From the NCBI GenBank assembly GCA_025769875.1, contig JAGFNK010000172.1:1-64000 (forward strand): 64,000 nucleotides of DNA, read 5' to 3'. Source of the DNA: Russula earlei. Taxonomy: Eukaryota; Basidiomycota; Agaricomycetes; Russulales; Russulaceae. This document shows, one piece after another, positions 1-11,191 of this stretch. The translations under genes were made by a program, and so were the position numbers. Each line of letters opens with the position of its first letter. The stretch's first letter is position 1. The notes beneath the pieces are model-generated. The model worked only from the letters and a program-made list of their open reading frames with translations, had not been told where the DNA came from and made no database searches.

Positions 1-1392
1 CCGGTGGCTAAGGAATCATGGTGTACTTTAAGGACTGTACACCTCAGTGTGTCTGACTTTGGGACATAGACTTTCCCTTTGAAGAGGATCAGTCCATCCT
101 CTAGGTTCCAGTCCTGTAAGCCTTTTGTAAGGTGGTGGGGGCCATTCTTTAGGATGGTTTCTAAGGCTGTTTTGACCTCTGGGTCATACTCCTTGCTAGA
201 GCATAGCTGTTTTCTGAGTTCAAAGTCCCCAATAGGTTCTGTTGTGGATGATTGGGTTGCTCTGATCTTAAAAGATTGTTGGTCCAGCAGAACCTTTGTG
301 TCATTTTCATGCATCCCCTCTTTATAGTCTGGCTGCCTGGACAGACCATCTGCTTTGTTTTGGGTTCCTGGGTGGTGTATACTGTAATGTGGAAATTGAA
401 TATGCTGAGTAGTAAAGCCCACCAAGCTTGTCATCAGGTGAGCTTCTGCTTCATCATGAAGTATGTGAGGTTGTTGTGGTCTGTCCACAACTCTACTGGA
501 TATTTAGCTCCCTCTAAGTAATGTCAGAAGTGCCAAAGGGAGGAAACTATGGCTAGAAGTTCTTTGTCATAGATCATATAGTTCCTTTGAGCTGGGTCTA
601 ATGACTTGGAGAAGTATGCAACTGGGTGGTACCAGTTTAGTTCATCTGGTTGTTCTAAAATAGAGCTGACTGCAAAGTCGCTTGCATCACAGATCAAGCA
701 GAATGGTCAGGAGCAGTCTGGTAGTGCTAAGATGGGTGCTTTTGTAAATGCCTCGATGAGGATGCGGAAGGCCTATTCTTCCTCAGGTCCCCAATGAAAT
801 GGGTGATCCTTCTTGGTCAGATTGAACAATGGTTGGGCCAGATAGGAATCTTGGTGTATGAATCATCTATAGAAGTCACAAAAGCCTAAGAAGGCTTGAA
901 CTTTGGTAACATTGCTAGGATTTGGCCCCTGTGTTATGCCTACTAGCTTGTCAGAGTCCATTGATATGCACCCTTGGGATATGTGTATGCCTAAATAGCT
1001 GATGGATGTTTGATGGAAAGCACACTTCTCTGGTTTGAGGTATAGGTCATGTTCCTGTAGGATCCTGAGGACTTTATGTGTCCATTGATCTAAATCCAAA
1101 ATGGTGTTTGCCAGAATTAGTATGTCATCTAGATACACCACAACATGCCCTGTTGTGATTAATGGTGCTAAGATGTTGTTCATGAACTGTTGGAATGTGG
1201 CTGGTGTGTTGCAAAGGCCAAAGGTCATAATAAGTTGTTCAAAGAGGCCTAGGGGTGTCTTGAAGGCTGCTAGGTATTCATCACCTTGTCAAAGTTGGAT
1301 GTTGTTATATCTCCACCATACATCGAACTTTGTGAAGTATTGTGCCCCCTGTAGTTTGTCAGTGAGATCCAGGATCAATGGTAGGGGGTAGG

Positions 1393-1777
1393 TGTTGAAC
1401 CAGAACCAGAACGGATCAAAGAAGGCGAAGACCTTCATACAAGGTTCAAGATCCGCTCATAGATGTTATGTGTTAGACAGAACTTTAGTATATGCGCTTA
1501 TGGCAATAGGGTTATGCATACTACACTATCTATCACAAGATGCAGCCTTATGCTGCATCTAGAACGTTTCCACATCACGCGTCACTTAATGCGCAATATA
1601 GTGGACACCTGTAGTCACCTCTTTTGGACTTAGGAACAGCCCTGGGTCATAGAGGTATAAATACCATACATGTAGATGAGTATACACATTGCTCTACACC
1701 CCAATATCACTTGAGCATTAGCACAACCTCTAAGGTGGGTTGCTTGGCCTGTTAGCTGCGCTCTATGCTGCGCAACC
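1393..1777 (+). repeat. Solo LTR of copia family A
   Basis: This 385-base LTR begins TGTTGAACC and matches the LTRs of A1 and A2. The target duplication GTAGG lies at 1388-1392 and 1778-1782. The right end reads CAACC instead of CAACA. No internal sequence remains, so it is the product of LTR-LTR recombination. It interrupts the E1 RT gene, which continues on the other side. Confidence 0.95.
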
Positions 1778-1839
1778 GTAGGCATCTTTGATAGTGGTGG
1801 CATTAAGACCTTGATAGTCCTGTACCAGGTGTAGGGTGC

Positions 1840-2800
1840 TGTCAAGACTCACTGTTGAACTATCCAGTTCAAGAGTGAGGGATAAGCTCGAAGACGAGTC
1901 GGTAGACGTCCAAGACGGCGTGGGCAAGGAGTAGAGTCCAGAGTAGTAACAAATACCAGAGAGGTATTGTTACTGTGAGAGTAGAACAGTCACGCAGGGA
2001 AGAGGCCAGGGTAGTCACAAGGGGACGGTCCTTAAAGGAGTATCCCAGGGTTAGAGAGTGCCGTAAACAAATGGACAGTCTGAGGACTGTCCGCTACTTT
2101 ATTGAGCGCTTATATACTACAAGAGAACTGCTAAATAGGGAACCAGTCATAACCTTGTTATCAAGCACAATAGAGTGATGAGTAAGAAGTCGGAGGACGC
2201 TTACTGAGCACGCTCGGTCATGCTCAGTAAGCTGCTGAGTAAGAAGACTCTTCTTGATGAGTAAGAGCTTCCATCATCCACGTGTTTACTACTTTAGTGC
2301 ACGTGTAAGCACCTGATTCATTTCTTGTTAGTTAGTTTAGGGCCGGTCATTTGAGGACTTGTAGTTTGGTTAGGGAATAGTGTCATCTTATAAGGCCCTT
2401 ATATAGTTCTATTAGGGTCCTTAGAGTCGACCCTAATACTTCTGTTAATGTCCTTAGTATTGCCTTATAGTCGTTCTATAGTTATTAGAGTTGGTCTAAT
2501 AACGCGTTGTAGGGCCTTTGATACTAGGTTAGTGTCTATTGTAGAGCTCCTAGGGTCGTTCCAAAGGGTCCTTAGGAAGGCCCTAATACTGTCTTTTGTT
2601 GCTAGAAGGGTTGCCTTTAAGTAGGGCTTGCTGTATGTCGATTGTGCCGAGAATCGCTCGCGCAACAATGCGCGCGCAATATTGTGGACACCTCTACTCA
2701 CCCCTTTTGCTCGTGTGAACAGGGTGACACCATAGAGACCAGGTTTCCTCCTATAAGGAAGGGTCCTTCAAGGGCCCTCTCCGGAGAATGGTTCATGACA
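1840..2800 (-). repeat. Solo LTR of chromovirus family E
   Basis: This LTR of about 960 bases reads TGTCAAGACTC..TTCATGACA on the plus strand, so its element sense is minus. The target duplication GGTGC lies at 1835-1839 and 2801-2805. It contains the E-family TATA box and the self-primer segment. It lies inside E1, an element of its own family, in the same orientation. Confidence 0.95.
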
Positions 2801-3170
2801 GGTGCTGCCTTTCTTCTCCACAAAGAAGAATGGGCTAGCTATTGGTGCTTTAGAGGAGCAAATAGTCCTCCTTTTGAGGTGTTCATCTAGATATTCTTTT
2901 AATGCAATTAACTCCTTTGGAGTGAGCCTATAGATGCCACAGTCTTTACATGGGGCCCCTGGTTCAAGGTTAATGGCATGATCCCATGGTGCATGAGCAG
3001 GAAGGCATTGGGAGGCTTGCTTGTCAAACATGCTTTGCCAGATCTTCAATTCAGTTAGGATTAGTTCTGCAAAGGGCTGTGTCTGCTGATTATCCTTTGC
3101 CAGCTTGGTAGATGTTGTACTCTTTGCTTGGATGCATACTGGATGGCACTGGAAGGTGCTATGAATTTGT

Positions 3171-3556
3171 TGTTGAACCAGAACCCGAATGGATCAAAGA
3201 AGGCGAAGACCTTCATACAAGGTTCAAGATCCGCTCATAGATGTTATGTGTTAGACAGAACTTTAGCATATGTGCTTATGGCAATAGGGTTATGCATACT
3301 ACGCTATCTATCACAAGATGCAGCCTTACACTGTGTCTAGAACATTTCCACATCACATGTCACTATGTGCACAATATAGTGGACACCTGTAGTCACCTCT
3401 TTCGGACTTCAGGAACAGCCCTGGGTCATAGAGGTATAAATACCATACATGTAGACGAGTATACACATCGCTTTACACCCCAATATCACTTGATCATTAG
3501 CACAACCTCTAAGGTGGGTTGCTTGGCCTGTTAGCTGCACTCTATGCTGCACAACA
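3171..3556 (+). repeat. A1 5' LTR
   Basis: It starts TGTTGAACC and ends CACAACA, 386 bases (one extra base near 3408 relative to A2). A promoter-like GGTATAAATACC lies near 3430. The primer-binding site follows directly. Confidence 0.93.
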
Positions 3557-3568
3557 GGTTATGGGCCC
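3557..3568 (+). promoter_or_regulatory. A1 primer-binding site, half-tRNA initiator Met type
   Basis: GGTTATGGGCCC directly follows the 5' LTR. It is the reverse complement of the anticodon-arm segment GGGCCCATAACC of eukaryotic initiator methionine tRNA. Drosophila copia and yeast Ty5 prime from such an internally cleaved tRNA. The same site follows the LTRs of A2 (32402) and B (31663). Confidence 0.8.
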
Positions 3569-3725
3569 TGCAAGCCATGCGCCTTCATCGGCTGCAACAA
3601 TGGCGAAGCATCCCTGAAGCCTGCATGCTGCAGTGAGCTAGTCTACCCTATGAGGAGACTATGTTGGCTTGTTTGAGTACAATACTCTTACTGACTGACC
3701 TCTAAGCCTTTTTCTAACAGCTATT

Positions 3726-6700
3726 ATGTTGTCATCTCAACCCTCTGCCCCTGTTGTCCCCATCCTTGATGGCGCAAACTATGGTATTTTGTCAAAGGCT
3801 ATGAAAGCCTACCTCATGTCCGTTGGACTGTGAGGTTATTGTAATGGAACTTTTGACATGCCAATCGTCCCTGCCCTTCCCCAGGCACCTCTTCCCGAAG
3901 AGATTGCTGCCCAGGCTGTCGCTCAGGCAGCTCTGAAAGACTGGCATAAAGGGAATGATATGGCAGTTGGTCATATGGTCCTTAGATCGAGCATCACAAT
4001 CCAGCAGGATCTCACGACCCTGGACAATGCCGAGACTATCTGGAATCACCTTGAAACCCTTTATGGCATGGCGACTACAGTTAGCATCTATAAGGACTTC
4101 AAAGAAGCCATTTCCATCCACATTAACCTGAGCCAGCATCCTGGCCCACAAATGGATCGGATACACACTGCGATCCAGCGTCTCACCACTTCCTCCCTTC
4201 ACATCCCTGACACCTTGCAGGCACTCATCATGCTTGCTGCCATTCCCCAGAAATGGGAAATGCTTGTCCACATTGTTACTCAGAACTATGAACTGGCCGA
4301 CCCTAACACTAAGGACGTCCGAGAGGCTATTGTCTCTCAATATCAAAGTGAGATCAATTGCAGCACAAGCAAGAAGCACAGCGCGCAGAAGCTTTCTGCT
4401 GTCAAGCGGAAGCATGGTGACCCCTCCTTTTCTTCTCAGCAGCAGGGCAATAAGCCCAAGTGCAATGAAGATAAGGACAAGCGCCAGGGCAGTAAGCGCG
4501 GCAGCAAAGGAAAAGGGAAAGGCAAGGAGAAGGCCGATCACAGCCATGGTCCCAGACACTCCCACATTGCGGATGTTGCTGCACTCCCACTCCCAACCAT
4601 TACCACTATCGCCCATCTGGGTCCCTCAGGGATCCAACAATGTACTGTCCCAACTGTGACTGACCCTCACAAATGCACTCACAGCCCTTACAAGGCCTTA
4701 AACAAAGCACTTGATCTTGCTGACGATCTTGGGGTAACCCCCACTATACAGACAGTTGAGACCCTCAAGCAGCAGATCTCAACTCAATCTGCTGCCTCAT
4801 CAAGTGCAGTCAAATTACTGTCGCCCATCCCTGAGCCTATGGACCAGGACAATGGTGACTTTGTGCAAACAAACACGTTGGATTTATTTGACATATATGA
4901 TGGTATCCCAGAAGGTGCTGCCACCCCTGAGTGTGCTCTGACACCATCGGATGTCAGATGAACCACTTGATTGGGGCAGCAACCCCAAAGATAATGAAGC
5001 ATGTGTGCACCTCCCTCTCTCCTTTCACTTGCTAAGGAACCTTTTAGCATCTCCCCAGCCCCAAAGCGGGCTAGATATGTCTAGAAAGTGTTCACTTGTA
5101 TCGCACAATGTACAAATTAGCGCAGGGAGTAGTTCCCTGCATAGTGAATGTAACATGAATTGTTCGAGATGTAGAGGAAAGCACAACTTGAGTAAAATGG
5201 GATCCTTATGGCTCCTGGACTCTGGCATGTCCGCACACTTCACCTTCAAAATAAAAGACTTTATAGAGTATACGCTGGCTTTGCTGCATGAAAGATCCCC
5301 TGTGAAAACTGCCGATAACACAACTTATGTGGAAGGCAAAGGCACTGTGTTGCTTCGGCACACTGTCAACTCTAAAATGGTTGTCACGTGCATTTCTCCT
5401 GTCCTCTATATTCCAAAAATTAACACTCAGATATTATCTATGGGGGAGTTTTTACAACAAGGGATGCATGCATTAGGGAACAATAGACATATTTCCCTAC
5501 AAGAGGATGGACATATAATCCTGACCTCTTACCCCTTATTCCCAGGTCAAACCACATATTGGTTAGATGCCTCAATTGAAAGTGTGCAAGCACATTCTCT
5601 TATCTACGTGGTAGATTATGATGTCATTCACCGATGCCTTGGCCACCCATCTAAGGATGTCATAACATGTGCAAAGACACATACCAAGGGTCTCCCTGAA
5701 GACCTGAAAATCCCTCAGGAACAGCCAGTATGTTCCTGGCTGCGTGCCAGGCAAGATGCCTGCATCTGCGCACCCTCCTTCTGAAACTTGTGCTTCTGCA
5801 CCATTCAAGCATATCCACTCAGACCTTAAGAGTTTTCCTGTGAAGTCGTATCATAAGTACAAATATTTTGTCAGCTTCATTGATGACTATTCCTCCTATG
5901 CATGGATTACACTCTTAAAAAATAAAAAGTTGACCATAATGGCCATCAAGCAATTCCTTGCTATGATAAAGAACCAATATAAAGCAGGAATCAAAGAGTG
6001 GATGTCCGATGCTGGTGGAGAGTACAAGTCCGAGGCCTTTGACAACATCCTAAAGGATGAAGGAATTAAAATCCTGCAAAGCGCCCCCTACACTCCACAA
6101 CAGAATGGACACACAGAGCGCTTTATGTGCACTGTAATGGACAAAGCTCAGGCAATGCGCCTTGAAGCTTGTCTACCTCCCTCCTGGTGGGAATTTGCAG
6201 TGAATCATGGGACACACTGTTACAATAGGACACCTGCCAGACACCTTCAATGGCATACACCCTACGAAGTCCTAAAGAACAAGGTCCCTGATATCTCACA
6301 CCTCAGAGTATTTGGTTGCAGTGCATATGTGCACATACCAGAAAAGTGTCGAGTCAATAAGCTTTTGCCTAAAAGCAAGCTAATGATCTACCTTGGTCAT
6401 ACTGAGGGAATCAAAGCCTCACTCTTTATGAGGCTCCCTAATAATATGCTTTACACTAATGCCACCGCCCTCTACGATGAGACCCTGTACCCCAAATGTG
6501 ACAAAGTGTGCACTAAAGGTACCACAAGGATTAATGAGCTGCATGAGGAACTACCGCAACAACCTGTTGAAGACACCATTCCTGGTGTTGATGACCCACT
6601 CCCTACAATTAAAAGTGAGGACGCTGAGCAGCCTATACAGGCACCACAAGAAGAGGAATGCGAGCAAACACCCGTCCCTCCTACAATGTCCCCTCCTCCC

Positions 6701-9700
6701 GTTGAAGAGCCTGTACCTCTTCGAAGGTCTCAGCGGTTGAGGAAAGTACCTACCCATCCTGGCAATGTCTATGGTGAATGCAGACACCCCACAGAAGTGG
6801 AAAAAGATGTTCAGTGCACACACACATGGAGAACAATGACAGAAAACCAACCTGGTAGCTCCGGCGAGGATAGTACGTCAGGATCGGCCACACCAGGCCC
6901 TTACCATCCTGTCATCCTTGACGATCAACCGCCACAAGCCTCTGAGGATGAGGTAGAAGACATTCTACATCTTGCAAGGGAAGGGGGAGTCAAATTTCTG
7001 AACTATCTGCTCGCCCAAGCAGTTCCACTAAGTTCGGAAGCACCCGATACTGTGAAAATTCGTGAATGGACCTTTAGGGACATTCTGCAAATGCCAAGTG
7101 AACTCCAAAAGGAGTGGAAAGATGCTTGTCGCGAGGAGTTGGAATCCCTCCACAGATGCAAAGTCTTCAAACTAGTCAATCCTCGGATCACAAAATAAGC
7201 AAAAATAGATGGGTATTTGACCTTAAGTCTGATGGTTGTAAAAAAGCCAGACTAGTCGCCAAAGGCTTCTCCCAAGTAGAAGGCATTGACTATGACGAAA
7301 TATTCTCACCTGTGGTACAGTTTGAGACAGTCCGCCTGATGATTGTGCTTGCAGCACTTAAAAATTGGCACATTAGTGGACTAGACGTCAAGACTGCCTT
7401 TCTCTATGGTGAGCTCAATGAAGAGCTCTATATGGAGCAGCCTGAGGGCTTCAAAATAAAAGGCCAAGAGCGTAAAGTCATGTGCCTAAAATGCGCAATA
7501 TATGGACTCAAGCAAGCAGCACTTGCATGGTGGAAAGCCCTTGACAAGTCCATGGCCTTGCTTGGCCTTATTCGCCTTATGTCTGATTCTGGGCTCTTTG
7601 TTAGTAAAGACAAGAGCATTATAGCCATCGTCTATGTTGATGATGTGCTCTTCTTTGGAGCAGACAAAAAACAAATCAATAAAACCAAGGAGTGCTTCAT
7701 GAAGCTCTGGGAATGTCAAGATCTGGGTGATGCCCAAGAATTTCTACGCATGCGCATCATACTGCAAGTCTGGCCAGATACATCTGGATCAGACTGAATA
7801 TCTTAGGAAAGTGCTGCAGTGTTTCAACTTGCTTAACGCAAACCCTGCTCCTACATCAGAAAAATCACACATTTTTTTTCAACTTTTTTGGCTTTTTGGC
7901 TTTATAATGGTCACTCCTAAAGTCAAAAGTTTGCAAAGTTCAATAGTGTCATCAAGGTGCCACATAAAGTCAAAAAAGTTGGAAAGGTTAATAAAGTTTG
8001 TAAAGTTAGTTAGGAGGCTGAAGGAGTTCATGTGCATGATAGTCAACAAAATGATTCACAAAATAAGACTTAAATGAATCAAGAGCATTAATATAACTGA
8101 AGTCTTTAGGTAGAAAGCCAGTACCATAGTGGGGTAAGATGTGTTCCACACATGATTCAGTGACCAGCCATGATTCACCTTACATCTTCCAGGGGGTTGA
8201 AATTTTGACCATCCTTGGTCAAGCATCTTAATGCAAACATTTTGAGGCCTTGTGCATCTAAATTGTTGAGGCAGTGTTGGTAGTGATGGAGTATGCAATG
8301 GTGATGGCAAGTGTAGTGGGGGCAACAAAAGAGGCAAGTGGCAAGTGGTGATGGCAATGGCAATGAGAAGTGTTGCTGTGGCTGCTCTTGTTGTTGCTCT
8401 TGTTAGAGGCATCAGCGCAGTTGGGTGAGGCAATGGGGCAGCAAGAGTGAGGGCAGTGGTGAGAGAGGGTGGCGACGCTGGAGGGTGAGGGTCGTGGGAG
8501 ATGGAGGCGATGGAGAAGAGGGTGAAGGTGGTGGTGAGATGGTGGTGGATGTGGAGGTGGAGGATGCATGGGGCGGCTTGCATGAGGGTGGCATTTGTCA
8601 TCTTGTGGCAGCGGTGGTGAGGTCGTCTCCAATGCAGGTGGCAGCAGCAGATGTGGGCGGTGACACGTGAGTGGACAGGGAGGTGATGTGAGAGGTGGTG
8701 TGCGGCATGATGTCGGCATCGGCGGCGGCAGCTTCTCCTATGGTGCTGCTGCTCCTTCTGCGGTGGTGTGTGGAGGCTAAGTTTGTGTTTGGGTTCGGGG
8801 CCTTCTTGGTCTTTTGAGGCGGTGCTGGTGGCAGGGGGTGGTGATGGTGCTGTGATGCTGGAGTTGGGCGAATCTAAAATGGTGGTGGCAAATGGCAGTG
8901 AGGCTGTGGGCAAGACCAAGGAGGCGGTGGTGGTGTGATGACAGAGATGGATGGAGTGAAGGCAACGACGGAGCGCGTGACAGACAGAGGGGAGACAGCA
9001 GTGGGCGACGTGGGGGCAATGGCAGACAGTGGGGACAGAGCAGTGGGGGCTGACGTGGCGGCCAGGGCAATGGATGAGGCTGAGGGCATGGTGGTGGCAG
9101 CTGACTGAGCCATGTCTAAGGCGGTGGGTGGCGCTAAGATGTCAGTGGGTGAGCCTGAGGCTACAGGGGCGGCAGAGGGTGAGGCAAGAGCAGCAGAGGC
9201 GACAGAGGCGAGTGGCAAGGCTGAGATTTTTAAGGCAGGCGAGGTTGTGACTGGGGCTGAGGGGGATGAGATGACTGAGGGCGTGGGAGCAGGTGAGGTG
9301 AAGGCAGGGGTGGCAGACAAGACCGTGAGGGCTGGTATGGCGGCGGCGGTTGGCTGAGCTGGGCCTGAGGTGGTGGGTGCTGAATTGCATGCGGCAAAGG
9401 TGATGATGGGTGAGCACGGGGGTGAGGCAGTGGCTGTGACGATCATGGGCAAAGCAGGGACGGCGACTGGTGGTGCTACTGAGGGCGCGAGGGGTGAAGC
9501 TAAGGCCGAGGCAGGCATGACTGATGACGCAGGGGCAATGGTGATGGGCGTAGATGTAGTGGTGGAGGCGAGTGAAGCAGAGATGGCAGCTGGAGAGGCT
9601 GGGGCTGGGGCTGGGGCCATTGGGGCAGGCAGAGTGATGATGGAGGTGGATGAGACTAAGGTGGCGGTGATGACAACTGTGGGCAACGGAGAGATGGCGG

Positions 9701-10752
9701 CAGAAGCTGGTGATGTGGGGACAGTGACTGTGATGGAGGATGAAGTTGGGAATGGTGAAGGGGGAACAGAGGATTGGGACTGGGCGAGGTGGTTGAGGCC
9801 GTGGTGAAGGCTTGAGACGCAAATGTGTCACGTGAGCTGGGGCATGGCAGTGTGCATGGTCAGTGGCGAGGGGTGGGCAATGCAGTCAAAGTCTTACACT
9901 AATTCCGGCAAGACTTTCTGTCTTGACGGATCTTTTTGGTACTTTACGAACTTTAGATTACTTTGTGGCTGTATAACATCTTTATAAAGCTCAAAAAGTT
10001 TTATGTAAATTTCCTGATGTACTCCGCTACCAGAGGGCTATCACCCCTCTCCCAACACTTCCGCTACTGACCCAGCCTTGTTGTCAAAATTCGAGCAAGT
10101 TATAGGATCACTCCTATACATAATGCTTGGAACGTGTCCAGACATAGCCTTTGTGGTCACTAAGTTGTCACAACATGCTGCCAATCCCTCAGAGGATCAT
10201 TTAAATTGTGCATTCTATATTTGCTGATACCTCTTGGGAACTGCTAATTATGCTTTGGTCTATGATGGACCATCTAATGGCAGCTTGATGGCATATGCCG
10301 ACTCTGACTGGGCTTCTGATCCAACTAATCGGAAGTCCACTACAGGCTATATGATGAACCTGGCTGGAGCAATATTTTTGTGGAACTCACAAGCGCAATA
10401 AACAGTCACGCTCTCATCCACAGAAGCCGAGTACATGTCACTCTCTGACACTAGCAGACAGTTGGTTTGGATTAAATCCTTACTAACAGAACTTGGCATC
10501 AATCTTGCTCCCATCCCACTGTTTGGTGATAACCAAGGCTCAATATTCTTAGCCTCCAACCCTGTACAAGAAAAGTGCATCAAACACATTGACTTGTGCT
10601 ATCACTTCATTCGTGAAGTCATACAAAACAAACAGATGGAGCTATTCTTTATTGAAGGGGCTAACAACCCAGCCAACATGTTCACCAAGAACCTTGGTCG
10701 CATCAAGTTCCTTAAATTCAGGGAGCAGCTAGGACTAACGTTCTACCCCTGA
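3726..10752 (+). pseudogene. A1 gag-pol polyprotein, decayed
   Basis: This is the copia-class polyprotein in order gag, protease, integrase, reverse transcriptase, RNase H, collinear with A2 32571-37424. The start ATG matches that of A2. Damage relative to A2 includes TGA in place of TGG at 3830, a 7-base insertion near 4950 that shifts the frame, an extra base near 5732, a disrupted stretch near 7185-7200, and the transposon at 7854. Motifs still visible are protease LLDSGMSAH (5215, Ala changed to Met), integrase SDAGGEY (6006), RT YVDDVLF (7633) and RNase H STEAEYMSLS (10418). At the place where A2 has its single stop codon, A1 keeps the arginine codon CGA (6721). It cannot be expressed as a whole. 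Confidence 0.92.
7854..10019. mobile_element. DNA transposon with short TIRs, TA duplication, inside A1 pol
   Basis: The insertion splits A1 RT exactly where A2 reads uninterrupted CCTACTCCGC. The ends are CATCAG..CTGATG, flanked by TA on both sides (7852-7853 and 10020-10021). Inverted-repeat similarity extends loosely inward about 50 bases on each side, both containing GCTTTATAA. The 2166-base interior is a strongly strand-biased G-rich, GTGGCGG-like tract from about 8280 to 9830. Long open frames there encode only low-complexity Ala/Pro/His/Ser strings and are not credible proteins. I see no transposase, so it is non-autonomous. TA duplication fits Tc1/mariner/pogo-type mobilisation, but that is inference. 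Confidence 0.78.
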
Positions 10753-10801
10753 ATGTGGGAAAATGCTCACAGCATCTACCGATGCACTTAGCAAGGGGGA
10801 G

Positions 10802-11186
10802 TGTTGAACCGGAACCCGAACGGATCAAAGAAGGCAAAGACCTTCAAACAAGGTTCAAGATCCGCTCAATGATGTTACGTGTTAGACAGAACTTTAGCAT
10901 ATGCACTTATGGCAATGGGTTTATGCATACTATGCTATCTATCACAAGATGCAGCCTTACGCTGTGTCTAGAACATTTCCACATCATGCGTCACTATGTG
11001 TGCGATATAGTGGACACCTGTAGTCACCTCTTTTGGACTTAGGAACAGCCCTGGGTCATAGAGGTATAAATACCATACATGTAGATGAGTATACACATCG
11101 CTCTACACCCCAATATCACTTGAGCATTAGAATAACCTCTAAGGTGGGTTTCTTGGCCTGTTAGCTGTGCTCTATGCTGCACAACA
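10802..11186 (+). repeat. A1 3' LTR
   Basis: This 385-base LTR directly follows the polypurine tract AGCAAGGGGGAG (10790-10801), which primes plus-strand synthesis. It ends CACAACA, then the TTTGT target duplication. Confidence 0.94.
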
Positions 11187-11191
11187 TTTGT

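Larger units (their letters stand above)
1..3170 (-). pseudogene. E1 pol: reverse transcriptase, RNase H and start of integrase, interrupted
   Basis: This is the polymerase part of a Ty3-class polyprotein, which copies element RNA into DNA. It runs leftwards from 3170. The RT stretch at 863-1228 holds MTFGLCNTPATFQQFMN followed by the catalytic VVYLDDIL. RNase H-like sequence lies around 400-800. At position 1 the frame reaches the integrase zinc-finger start, matching HHDSLATGHPG of E2. Two solo LTRs split it (1393-1777 and 1840-2800), leaving a 62-base piece at 1778-1839. It aligns throughout with 42089-43640 of E2. Several stops and frameshifts make it non-functional. Many differences from E2 are CpG transitions. 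Confidence 0.85.
3171..11186 (+). mobile_element. A1, old copia (Ty1 class) element carrying a DNA transposon
   Basis: A1 is a complete LTR-to-LTR element of 8016 bases with target duplication TTTGT at 3166-3170 and 11187-11191. It is inserted between the protease and RT regions of E1. It is about 2.2 kb longer than its relative A2 because of a TIR transposon at 7854-10019. By eye its two LTRs differ at roughly two dozen positions. Compared with A2 it has lost most CpG dinucleotides to TpG or CpA, and its gag-pol has several stops and shifts. Confidence 0.95.

Noticed and set aside
8056..9831. Long open frames on both strands rich in Ala, Pro, His, Ser or Gly
   Set aside because: They result from a low-complexity G-rich tract inside the 7854-10019 transposon; there is no domain and both strands are open.
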